Part shown: piece after piece, positions 1 to 10,070 of the stretch | Position numbering within the stretch: the stretch's first letter is position 1 | How the letters are laid out: each line of letters begins with the position of its first letter | DNA from: Curtobacterium sp. MCBA15_009 | GTDB taxonomy: Bacteria > Actinomycetota > Actinomycetes > Actinomycetales > Microbacteriaceae | Length of the DNA: 64,000 nucleotides | Direction of reading: 5' to 3' | NCBI RefSeq assembly: GCF_001864895.1 | Contig: NZ_MJGO01000037.1 | Coordinates: forward strand, 294,759 to 358,758 | Notes under the pieces: model-generated | Told to the model about the DNA's origin: nothing | What the model saw: only the letters and a program-made list of their open reading frames with translations | The model's database searches: none | Program-made: the position numbers and the translations under genes

Positions 1-2326
<2,326 letters not shown>

Positions 2327-2368
2327 CGACCGACGGACCGGAGCGGAGTCCGCCGGCGGGACGCCGGG

Positions 2369-2863
2369 TCAGGTGCCGATCGAGATCCGGAAGACCCGCA
2401 CCCCGGACGCGCGCAGGCCCGCGAGACCGAGCCGCATCCGTAGCCCGCGGAACGGTCGACCGAACCCGGACCACGCCGACGCGACGCCGATCTGGTGCAG
2501 CACCTCGGACGTCAGGGTGCGCTCGAGCTTCGGCGCGAGCCGGGTGAGCCCGGACACCGTCACCACGACGCGCACCGCGCCGGGAGCGAGGAGCGGGTCG
2601 ATCGACTCGGCCGCCGCCTGCGCGCGGTGGAACGCCGGGTCGTCGCCCGGCCGTCGGATGGCGATCACGGCGAGCGTCGCGTCCCAGGTCTCGTCGGGGT
2701 CCGGCGGGTCGTCGACGCCGACCACCCGCATCCGTGCGGCGTCGATGCCCGCGCGCACCGCGGCGGCGCGCAGGACGGGCAGGAGTTCCTGGGTACCGGC
2801 GAGCACGACGTCGGCCGACGCCAGGTCGACCGGTGCGGGCCGCTCGTGCGGCGATCGGGCCAT
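2369..2863 (-). CDS. Conserved hypothetical protein
   Basis: A 164-residue cytoplasmic-looking protein starting MARSPHERPAPVDLASADVV. I do not recognise the family. Visible features are a short alpha/beta-looking N-terminal half (VVLAGTQELLPVLRAAAVRAG, DATLAVIAIR), no signal peptide, no membrane helix, and a basic C-terminus (GRPFRGLRMRLGLAGLRASG). It converges on the antiporter gene (42 bp apart) and is divergent from the M23 peptidase gene. GC-rich third codon positions and a clean ATG support it as a real gene. A longer reverse frame upstream of 2863 overlaps the M23 gene and is not credible. Confidence 0.7.
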   Translation of the reverse strand: MARSPHERPAPVDLASADVVLAGTQELLPVLRAAAVRAGIDAARMRVVGVDDPPDPDETWDATLAVIAIRRPGDDPAFHRAQAAAESIDPLLAPGAVRVVVTVSGLTRLAPKLERTLTSEVLHQIGVASAWSGFGRPFRGLRMRLGLAGLRASGVRVFRISIGT

Positions 2864-2982
2864 GGTGGGGGTCCTTCCGACGCTCCGTCCCGACGCTACC
2901 GATCGTCCCGCGCGAGGGGCCGCCGACCGCCCGACGGCCAGGCCCTTCCCAGGACGGCGGGTCAGCGGTGCGATTCGGTTCG

Positions 2983-2998
2983 GTAACGAGAAGATCAC
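2983..2998 (+). promoter_or_regulatory. Candidate MtrA-type box upstream of the M23 peptidase
   Basis: GTAAC-N6-ATCAC, two pentamers with an 11-bp repeat period, lies about 50 bp before the peptidase start. The response regulator MtrA of actinobacteria binds GTAAC-N6-GTAAC-like direct repeats and controls cell-wall hydrolases. The match and target type agree; binding is inference. Confidence 0.45.
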
Positions 2999-3046
2999 GA
3001 AAGTCTCTGTACAAAGCGACAGAGTCGTGCAGAATGGTGGGCGGCC

Positions 3047-4078
3047 ATGACGACTGCACACGAACCCGACCAGCACCCGGCGACCCCGGTGGTGCACCTG
3101 TCCCGTCGTGCTGCACTCGAGGCGGAGCGCGCCGCGGCGCGGAAGCCCGAGCGTCGAGCAGCCCGCACGCCCCGCCCGGAGAAGCGCTCCGGACAGCGCG
3201 CCACGCAGCCGCCGGTCGCCGCGCCGCAGCCGGTCGCCGCGCAGCCGGCCGCCGTGCCGACCGGGCGTCGTGCGACGACCGCCCGCTCGACGACCGAGCA
3301 CGTTGACCGCCGCATCACGCGCGTCGTCCGCCGTCCCTCCGTCACCGCGCCAGCCCCCGCACCCGCCCCGCGTCGCTCGCGGTCGGGTCGGGCCGGCCGC
3401 ATCACGCTCACGAGCGCCGCCGCGGCCATCGCCCTGTTCGCCGCGTCCGCGATGCCCGCGCACGCCAGCGCCGGCACCTCGATGGCGACCTCGACCATCG
3501 CGCCGATGGTCCGCACGCAGGACTACGCCGTGACGCAGGCCGTCACCGCGTCCGGGTTGTCCCGCGACGGGTTCACCGTCGGCGGCGGCTCGACCCGCAC
3601 GGCGAGCGGCCCGGGCTCGTCCGACGACGCAGTGTCGTACGGCGGCGCCGTCCGGTCGCCGTTCCCCGGTCCGGTGCAGATGAGCTCCGGCTTCGGGTAC
3701 CGCGCGGCCCCGTGCGGCGCGTGCTCGTCGCTGCACCAGGGCCTCGACTTCACGCCGGGCATGGGCACGCCGATCGGCGCGGTCGCCGCCGGCACCGTCC
3801 GGGTCTCGGGCACGTACTTCTCGTACGGCAACGCCGTCGTCATCGACCACGTGATCGACGGCCGCCAGGTCTCGACGCTCTACGGGCACATGATCCCGGG
3901 ATCGTCGCCGCTGCAGGTCGGCGACCAGGTCGAGGCAGGCGAGTTCATCGGGCTGGTCGGCTCGTCCGGCGTCTCGACCGGTGCACACCTGCACCTCGAG
4001 GTCCTCATGGACGGCATCACCCCGATCGACCCCGAAGCGTGGCTCGAGGCCCGCATCGGTCGTTCGCTCACCATCTGA
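3047..4078 (+). CDS. M23 family metallopeptidase (cell-wall endopeptidase), membrane-anchored
   Basis: A 343-residue zinc peptidase of the lysostaphin/LytM fold, expected to cut peptidoglycan cross-links outside the membrane. A 120-residue Ala/Pro/Arg-rich cytoplasmic region is followed by one hydrophobic segment (about residues 120-142, ITLTSAAAAIALFAASAMPA), then a linker, then the M23 domain. The domain starts at FPGPVQMSSGFGYR and has zinc ligands in HQGLDF (about residue 230) and HLHLEV (about 314). The catalytic motif is complete, so it should be active. The long basic N-terminus before the anchor is typical of actinobacterial members. An MtrA-like box precedes it. Confidence 0.93.
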   Translation: MTTAHEPDQHPATPVVHLSRRAALEAERAAARKPERRAARTPRPEKRSGQRATQPPVAAPQPVAAQPAAVPTGRRATTARSTTEHVDRRITRVVRRPSVTAPAPAPAPRRSRSGRAGRITLTSAAAAIALFAASAMPAHASAGTSMATSTIAPMVRTQDYAVTQAVTASGLSRDGFTVGGGSTRTASGPGSSDDAVSYGGAVRSPFPGPVQMSSGFGYRAAPCGACSSLHQGLDFTPGMGTPIGAVAAGTVRVSGTYFSYGNAVVIDHVIDGRQVSTLYGHMIPGSSPLQVGDQVEAGEFIGLVGSSGVSTGAHLHLEVLMDGITPIDPEAWLEARIGRSLTI

Positions 4079-4249
4079 CGCCCTCCCGGAGGCCGCTCGG
4101 CGACACCGGCCCGCAGCACGGCCACACCGGATCCACAGCGTTCGCCGAGCACCGACGCGGTGCCGTCCCAGTCCACCTGTGCAGGATCACAGCATGGACG
4201 ACTGTCACAGACCGCCCGCCCGATCCCGATCCGCCCGGACTGCCCGCTG

Positions 4250-5524
4250 ATGGGCGCCGACACCTGGATCGCCTTCGGGCTCGTCATCCTCTTCGTGCTC
4301 GTCGGCGGGGTCTTCGCCGCGGCCGAGATCGCCCTCGTCTCGCTGCGCGAGTCGCAACTGCAGCAGCTCGAACGCCGGGGGTCCCGCGGCGCCCGGGTCG
4401 CCGCCCTCGGCCGTGACCCGAACCGGTTCCTGTCCGCCGTGCAGATCGGCGTGACGGTGGCCGGGTTCTTCTCCGCCGCCTACGGCGCCTCGTCGATCGC
4501 GCCGGACGTCGCCCCGCTGCTGCTCGGCACCGGACTCGACCGGGGAGCGGCCGAGGCGGTGGCCCTGGTGCTCATGACCCTCGTCATCGCGTACCTGTCG
4601 CTGGTGTTCGGCGAACTCGTGCCGAAGCGCCTCGCCCTGCAGCGCGCCGAGGGCTTCGCGATGGCCGTCGCCCCGACGCTCGAACGCTTCGCTGTGCTCA
4701 TGCGGCCGGTCATCTGGATGCTCTCGACGTCGACCGACGCCGTCGTGCGCCTGCTCGGCGGCGACCCGCACGCCCGCAGCGAGTCGATGAGCACCGAGGA
4801 GCTCCGCGGCCTCGTCGACGACCACGACGCCATCGACGCGCAGGGCCGCCGGATCGCCCGCAGCGCGCTCGACGCCGGCGACCGGATCCTGCGCGAGTCG
4901 ATGCGCCCCTGGTACGACGTGTCGACCATCGACGCGGGGCTGTCCGTCGCCGAGGCCACGGACCGGGCGATCGCGGCGGGGCACACCCGGTACCTCGTGA
5001 CCTCGGGCGGACGCGACGAGGTCGACGGCTTCGTGCACCTCCGCGACCTGCTGCGCCCGGTCGACCCCGACGCCCCGGTGTCGACGCTCGTCCGTCCGGT
5101 GCTCGCCCTGCCCGAGACGAAGTCGCTGTCCGGCGCCATCGCGGACATGCGCACCGACGGGCACCAGATCGCCCTCGTCGTCGACGAGTACGGCGGCAGC
5201 GCCGGCATGGTCACCCTCGAGGCCCTGCTCGAGGACCTCGTCGGCCGCATCCGCGACGAGTGGGACGCCGTCGAGCACGACGGGTCCACCGCCGAGCGCG
5301 ACGGTGTCGACGGTGCGACCGTCCTCGAGGACCTCGCCGCCGACGGCGGCCCGGTGCTGCCGGACGGCGACTACGAGACCGTCGGCGGGCTCGTCCAGGT
5401 GCACCTGGACCGCGTGCCCGCGGTCGGCGACGTCGTCCTCGTGGGTGGCCACCGGCTCGAGGTGACCGCCATGGACGGTCACCGCGTCGCGCGCGTGCGC
5501 ATCGCGGCCGACGTCCCCGCCTGA
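4250..5524 (+). CDS. Hemolysin/CorC family membrane protein (DUF21-CBS-CorC_HlyC)
   Basis: A 424-residue protein of the CNNM/CorC type. The DUF21 transmembrane part covers residues 1 to about 200, starting GADTWIAFGLVILFVLVGGVFAAAE and including FGELVPKRLALQRAE. Two CBS segments follow (MRPWYDVSTIDA..., LPETKSLSGAIADMR). A C-terminal CorC_HlyC domain includes LVVDEYGGSAGMVTLEALLEDLVG. Relatives take part in magnesium or cobalt efflux; haemolysis is a historical name. The start is placed at ATG 4250 because it begins the first helix; an ATG at 4160 would add 30 non-conserved residues. A family A palindrome follows the stop directly. Confidence 0.92.
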   Translation: MGADTWIAFGLVILFVLVGGVFAAAEIALVSLRESQLQQLERRGSRGARVAALGRDPNRFLSAVQIGVTVAGFFSAAYGASSIAPDVAPLLLGTGLDRGAAEAVALVLMTLVIAYLSLVFGELVPKRLALQRAEGFAMAVAPTLERFAVLMRPVIWMLSTSTDAVVRLLGGDPHARSESMSTEELRGLVDDHDAIDAQGRRIARSALDAGDRILRESMRPWYDVSTIDAGLSVAEATDRAIAAGHTRYLVTSGGRDEVDGFVHLRDLLRPVDPDAPVSTLVRPVLALPETKSLSGAIADMRTDGHQIALVVDEYGGSAGMVTLEALLEDLVGRIRDEWDAVEHDGSTAERDGVDGATVLEDLAADGGPVLPDGDYETVGGLVQVHLDRVPAVGDVVLVGGHRLEVTAMDGHRVARVRIAADVPA

Positions 5525-5568
5525 CGGACGGGAGGCCCGTGCCGGCCCCGCCACGGGCCTCCCGTCCG
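5525..5568. terminator. Family A palindrome / terminator
   Basis: Arms of 17 nt (CGGACGGGAGGCCCGTG and its exact complement) around a 10-nt loop begin one base after the CorC-family stop codon. It is a strong rho-independent-type stem without a U tract, and one of at least eight family A copies in the window. Confidence 0.8.
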
Positions 5569-5607
5569 CCGCGCCCGCGGCACCGACGCGACACGTACGC
5601 TCGACGC

Positions 5608-6513
5608 ATGGGTATCGACGTGCGCAACGAGATCCGCGACTTCCTGTCCTCGCGACGGGCCCGGCTCACGCCGGAGCAGGTCGGCATGCCGTCCTTCGGC
5701 GGTGGCGTCCGACGCGTCCCCGGGCTGCGGCGGCACGAGGTCGCGATGCTCGCGGGCGTGAGCGTCGACTACTACACGCGGCTCGAACGGGGCTCGCTGA
5801 AGGGCGTCTCGGAGAGCGTGCTCGAGGGGCTCGCGAGCGCACTGCAGCTCGACGAGGACGAACGGGTGCACCTCTGGGACCTCACCCGCCTGGCGAACGC
5901 TGGCGTGAAGGACATGCACCGCACCGTGCCGACCCGGGTGCGGCCGGGGGTGCAGCGCCTGCTCGACGCGATCACGGGCGCGCCGGCGTGGGTGCGCAAC
6001 GAGCGCGGTGACGTCGTCGCCACGAACGAGCTCGGCCACGCCCTCTACGCGCCGATGTTCGCCGGCCCCGGACGCCCGGTGAACACCGCCCGCTTCACCT
6101 TCCTCGACCCGTCCGCCCGCGAGTTCTTCCCGGACTGGGCGCAGACCGCGCGGGACGCCGTCGCGGTCCTGCGCGCCGCCGCGGTGTCGAACCCCTGCGA
6201 GCCGGGGCTCATCACGCTCGTCGGCGAGCTCTCCACCCGCAGCGACGAGTTCCGCACCTGGTGGGCGGAGCACGACGTGCGGGTGCACCGCGGCGGCGGC
6301 AAGCGCATCGTGCACCCGATCGTCGGCGAGCTCCGTCTGACCTACGAGGCCCTCGACCTCGTCGCCGACCCCGGACTCGTGCTGTTCACGTACTCGGCGG
6401 AGCCGGGCAGCGAGTCCGAGCGCTCGCTGTCGCTCCTCGGCTCGTGGGCGGCGACCGAGCGGGCGGAGCGCTCCGCGGCCCTGCGGGCGTCGGAGACCGA
6501 GTCGGTCGACTGA
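5608..6513 (+). CDS. XRE-family regulator with MmyB-like sensor domain
   Basis: A 301-residue transcription factor. The N-terminal helix-turn-helix spans about residues 1-75 (VPGLRRHEVAMLAGVSVDYYTRLERG). The rest is the MmyB ligand-binding PAS-like domain, with the typical WVRNERGDVVATNELGHALY and the FPDWAQTARDAVAVLRAAA segment. Such proteins sense small ligands, possibly fatty acids, and regulate neighbours. TACGCT lies exactly 6 nt before the ATG, so the transcript is probably leaderless. The methyltransferase-like gene begins 19 bp after its stop and may be co-transcribed. A second, shorter paralogue is at 52229. Confidence 0.9.
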   Translation: MGIDVRNEIRDFLSSRRARLTPEQVGMPSFGGGVRRVPGLRRHEVAMLAGVSVDYYTRLERGSLKGVSESVLEGLASALQLDEDERVHLWDLTRLANAGVKDMHRTVPTRVRPGVQRLLDAITGAPAWVRNERGDVVATNELGHALYAPMFAGPGRPVNTARFTFLDPSAREFFPDWAQTARDAVAVLRAAAVSNPCEPGLITLVGELSTRSDEFRTWWAEHDVRVHRGGGKRIVHPIVGELRLTYEALDLVADPGLVLFTYSAEPGSESERSLSLLGSWAATERAERSAALRASETESVD

Positions 6514-6532
6514 CCCCCACCGCGAGCGCCTC

Positions 6533-7249
6533 GTGACGACCCCACCGGACCGGTCCGCCACCGACGATCGACGCCGGTACCGTCGCACCGAACCGGTGTT
6601 CGCCCGAGCCGTGTCGAAGGCCCTCGGCGACATCGGCTCACTGCTCGAGCTGCGGTGGTCGCAGGGCGACGCTGCGCCCTCGTACGCGCCGACCGACCGT
6701 GGGATCGTCACGGTCGTCGACGCCGCCGCACACCTGCCGTCCGCCGACGGCGCGTTCGACGCCGCGCTCGCCACGGCGCCCCTGCCGGGACCGGTCGACC
6801 CGGGGGCCGTGCTCGCCGAGCTGCGCCGGGTGACCCGCGGGCCGATCGTGCTGTTCTGCGTCGACCGCGAGCGCGCGCAGGAGCACTGGCTCGCGGAGTA
6901 CGCACCCGAGGTCGTCGCGGCCGCGGCCCGGCGCCACCCGACGCCGGCCGAGGTCGGCGATGCGCTCCCGGGCGACACGGTGACGGTCGTGCCGCTGCCG
7001 ATCCCGTTCACGTGCGTCGACGGGTTCGCCGAGGCGTACTCCGCCCGACCCGAGCGGCTGCTCGACGCGGGCGTCCGGCACGCGGACCCGGCGTGGGCGC
7101 AGGTCGACGCGTTCACCGCGCGACGGTCGGTCGCGGCGCTCCGCTCCGCACTGGAGTCCGGTGAGTGGGACCGGCGCCACGGCGCGCTCCGGATCAGCCC
7201 GACGCACCGGGGGTCGCTCCTGCTCGTCACCGCGACCCCGACCGCTTGA
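6533..7249 (+). CDS. SAM-dependent methyltransferase-like protein, divergent
   Basis: A 238-residue protein with a GTG start. The pattern resembles a class I (type 11) methyltransferase: LLELRWSQGD for motif I, ADGAFDAALATAPL for the core, and GAVLAELRRVTRGPIVLFCVDR after it. The glycine-rich SAM loop is degenerate (SLLELRWSQGD lacks GxGxG), so activity is uncertain. The C-terminal half (LPGDTVTVVPLPIPFTCVDGFAEAYSARPERLLD) matches small actinobacterial methyltransferases by general layout. It follows the MmyB-type regulator by 19 bp on the same strand. The substrate is unknown. Confidence 0.7.
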   Translation: MTTPPDRSATDDRRRYRRTEPVFARAVSKALGDIGSLLELRWSQGDAAPSYAPTDRGIVTVVDAAAHLPSADGAFDAALATAPLPGPVDPGAVLAELRRVTRGPIVLFCVDRERAQEHWLAEYAPEVVAAAARRHPTPAEVGDALPGDTVTVVPLPIPFTCVDGFAEAYSARPERLLDAGVRHADPAWAQVDAFTARRSVAALRSALESGEWDRRHGALRISPTHRGSLLLVTATPTA

Positions 7250-7271
7250 CACGTCGTCGTAGGCTGGACGC

Positions 7272-7322
7272 GTGAGCTTCCAGGAGGTGGTCGGCGCCCG
7301 TATCGCCGGCATCAGGGCGTGA
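7272..7322 (+). CDS. Candidate leaderless leader peptide (16 codons) of the FBP gene
   Basis: GTG AGC TTC CAG begins a 16-codon ORF, MSFQEVVGARIAGIRA. TAGGCT lies exactly 6 nt before the GTG, the same leaderless promoter layout used by full genes here. It sits about 110 bp upstream of the FBP gene and is followed at once by strong hairpins. The codons AGGAGGT inside it (7282-7288) are complementary to ACCTCCT at 7369-7375. This suggests a translated leader that senses ribosome stalling. Its function is inference; the promoter, ORF and hairpin layout is visible. Confidence 0.5.
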   Translation: MSFQEVVGARIAGIRA

Positions 7323-7328
7323 GGCCCC

Positions 7329-7401
7329 CGGCCGTGCCCTCGGGCGCGGCCGACCTCGTCGTCCCCTGACCTCCTCCGCCCGGTGCGGTGTGCGTCCGCA
7401 C
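7329..7401 (+). promoter_or_regulatory. Leader hairpins / possible attenuator before the FBP gene
   Basis: CGGCCGTGCCC pairs with GGGCGCGGCCG (7329-7352, one G-U pair, 2-nt loop) right after the leader ORF stop. A second stem GTGCGG/CCGCAC lies at 7383-7401. ACCTCCT (7369-7375) can also pair with AGGAGGT inside the leader ORF, giving mutually exclusive folds. Confidence 0.45.
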
Positions 7402-7429
7402 GCCCCGGGTCCGCACGAAAGCCACGACC

Positions 7430-7912
7430 ATGCTCCCCATCACGGAGAAGACCCTCCGCACGTCCTTCGTCAACGCCTCCCGCAAGGAGACGTCCGACAT
7501 CACGCTGCCCGCCGAGTTCGCGACCACCGACTGGGACGCACTCGACTACCTCGGGTGGCGCGACCCGAAGATCGGACGGCGCGCGTACGCCGTCGTGCCG
7601 ACGCTCGACGGCACGCTCGTCGGCATCCTGTTCCGGCAGGCCGAGGCCTCGTCCCGCGCACGCGCCCAGTGCTCGTGGTGCCAGGACGTGCAGCTGCCGA
7701 ACGACGTCGTGTTCTACAGCGCGAAGCGCTCGGGGCCTGCCGGTCGGAACGGCAACACCGTCGGCACCCTGGTCTGCCAGGACTTCCAGTGCTCGCGCAA
7801 CGTCCGGAAGCTGCCGCCGCCGGCGTACGAGGGCTTCGACGTCGAGGCGGCGCGGCTCCGGCGCATCGAGGACCTGCAGCTGCGCGCCGCGTCCTTCGCC
7901 GCCGAGGTTTGA
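7430..7912 (+). CDS. FBP domain protein, FusB-like elongation factor G-binding family
   Basis: A 160-residue protein. An N-terminal helical part (MLPITEKTLRTSFVNASRKE) is followed by the FBP treble-clef zinc finger with four cysteines: CSWC at about residues 81-84, and later C...C in LVCQDFQCSRNVRKL. FusB-type proteins bind EF-G and free it from the ribosome, giving fusidic acid resistance; actinobacterial relatives share the zinc finger but their role is less clear. ATG 7430 is chosen because conservation begins there; the in-frame 7388 start adds 14 residues from the hairpin region. A leader ORF and hairpins upstream fit ribosome-responsive control. Confidence 0.8.
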   Translation: MLPITEKTLRTSFVNASRKETSDITLPAEFATTDWDALDYLGWRDPKIGRRAYAVVPTLDGTLVGILFRQAEASSRARAQCSWCQDVQLPNDVVFYSAKRSGPAGRNGNTVGTLVCQDFQCSRNVRKLPPPAYEGFDVEAARLRRIEDLQLRAASFAAEV

Positions 7913-7976
7913 CCCGCGCACGGCTCGTTCCTTCACGCGCGATGTTCCGTCCCATCGCGCGTGGGATGGGAAGCGG

Positions 7977-8064
7977 ATCCGCGCGTGGGAGGCCGGAAGA
8001 TCCCGCCTCCCACGCGCGGAAGGCCCTCCGACGCGCGGAACGGCCTCCCACGCGCGGAACTGCA
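7977..8064. repeat. 19-bp tandem repeats with an inverted copy, between convergent genes
   Basis: Three units with a 19-bp pitch (TCCNACGCGCGGAA at 8008, 8027 and 8046) follow an inverted copy at 7978-7994 (TCCGCGCGTGGGAGGCC). The inverted copy pairs perfectly over 17 nt with 8042-8058. It lies between the convergent FBP and aldo/keto reductase genes, so it could act as a two-way terminator. Confidence 0.65.
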
Positions 8065-8074
8065 GCCGCCGGGG

Positions 8075-9061
<987 letters not shown>

Positions 9062-9189
9062 GCTGCAGGTCTACTCCGGGTGCGCCGCTCGGAGGAAGGC
9101 ACTGCCGGTGCCGGTCAGACACGGACACCGTTCGTGTGGATCCTCCAAGGTCCACGCGGGGCAGCGCGGCCTTCTGGTGTGATCGGCGC

Positions 9190-9729
9190 GTGAACCTGTA
9201 CTTCCGGCTGTTCCTGTTGCGCCTGCGTGTCCGGCTCCGCCCGACGACGGATGGGCGGCGGCCGTCGCTCTGGGACGCGGCACGCACACCGTTCCGCGTG
9301 ACCCTGACCGACCTCGACCCGCTGCGGCACGTCAACAACGGGAAGTACCTGTCGATGCTCGACCTCGGGCGGCTCGACCTGATGCTGCGGTCGGGGTTCT
9401 GGAGCGCGATCGCGGAGCGCGCCTGGTACCCGGTCGTCTCGGCGCAGACCATCACGTACAAGCGGTCCCTGACGCTCGGGCAACGGTTCGAGCTCGTGAC
9501 CCGGGTGCTCGGCGTCGACGACCGGGCCGTGTACCTGGAGCAGACGTTCGTCCGTCGCGGAGCCGTCGTCGCCCGTGCCGTCGTGCAGGCGCGGTTCCTG
9601 CGACGCTCCGGCGGGACCGTCCCGATGACGGACCTGCTCGACGCCGTGGGCGGAGCACCAGCTGACCGCGAACTGCCCGAGTGGGTGCACGGGTGGGCGG
9701 GCGCCGTCCGGATCAGCAGCACCGCCTGA
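9190..9729 (+). CDS. Acyl-CoA thioesterase-like protein (hotdog fold)
   Basis: A 179-residue protein of the 4HBT_2/thioesterase-like superfamily. The core reads PFRVTLTDLDPLRHVNNGKYLSMLDLGR, with the family pattern D-x-x-x-H-x-N-N, followed by ITYKRSLTLGQRFELVTRVLG. The GTG start at 9190 is preceded by TGTGAT exactly 6 nt upstream, a weak match to the leaderless promoter layout; an in-frame ATG at 9052 would overlap the divergent reductase gene. Such enzymes hydrolyse acyl-CoA thioesters in the cytoplasm. The acyl chain is unknown. Confidence 0.85.
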   Translation: MNLYFRLFLLRLRVRLRPTTDGRRPSLWDAARTPFRVTLTDLDPLRHVNNGKYLSMLDLGRLDLMLRSGFWSAIAERAWYPVVSAQTITYKRSLTLGQRFELVTRVLGVDDRAVYLEQTFVRRGAVVARAVVQARFLRRSGGTVPMTDLLDAVGGAPADRELPEWVHGWAGAVRISSTA

Positions 9730-9833
9730 CGGTCACGGAACGGCGACAGATCCCGGCTCCGTCGGATGGCGTCGCACCGCCGGCGCTACGCTGCGAACAC
9801 GGGGTGGACGCCCCGGGACGGAAGGGGAACGTC

Positions 9834-10070
9834 ATGGTCGTCGTGTGGATCGTCGTCGGAGTGGTCGTGGCCATCGCCGCGCTGCTCACCGTGCTCGAGG
9901 TGCAGAACCGCCGTCGCGCGAAGCGCCTCGCCCACCTCGAACCCGTCGACCCGACCCTCGGCGCCCGCTCCCTCGCCGACGCCGAGGCAGCGCACTCGAT
10001 GACCGAGGGCCTCGCGAAGTCCGCACACCCCGGCATCAGCGGTGCCAGCGGGGGGCTCGCCGGCTCGTGA
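9834..10070 (+). CDS. Small single-pass membrane protein
   Basis: A 78-residue protein: a strongly hydrophobic start (MVVVWIVVGVVVAIAALLTV, residues 1-20), then a basic stretch QNRRRAKRL that sets the tail inside, then a soluble tail (TEGLAKSAHPGISGASGGLAG). The Shine-Dalgarno-like GAAGGGG precedes the ATG, and a TACGCT -10 lies at about 9787. Its stop overlaps the GTG of the FAD oxidase gene by 3 nt (GTGA), so the two are translationally coupled. No known family is recognised. Confidence 0.75.
   Translation: MVVVWIVVGVVVAIAALLTVLEVQNRRRAKRLAHLEPVDPTLGARSLADAEAAHSMTEGLAKSAHPGISGASGGLAGS

Noticed and set aside
2940-3046. Possible ydaO (c-di-AMP) riboswitch before the M23 peptidase
   Set aside because: Such riboswitches often precede wall hydrolases in actinobacteria, but the leader is too short and the conserved blocks are absent.
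7246-7265. TTGACA-TAGGCT as a standard -35/-10 promoter
   Set aside because: The two hexamers are only 8 bp apart, far too close; the -10 alone with leaderless spacing is the better reading.
7272-7401. Treating the leader hairpin as a plain terminator of the methyltransferase-like gene
   Set aside because: It could contribute, but the promoter hexamer and leader ORF lie between that gene and the stem, so a role in the FBP leader fits better.
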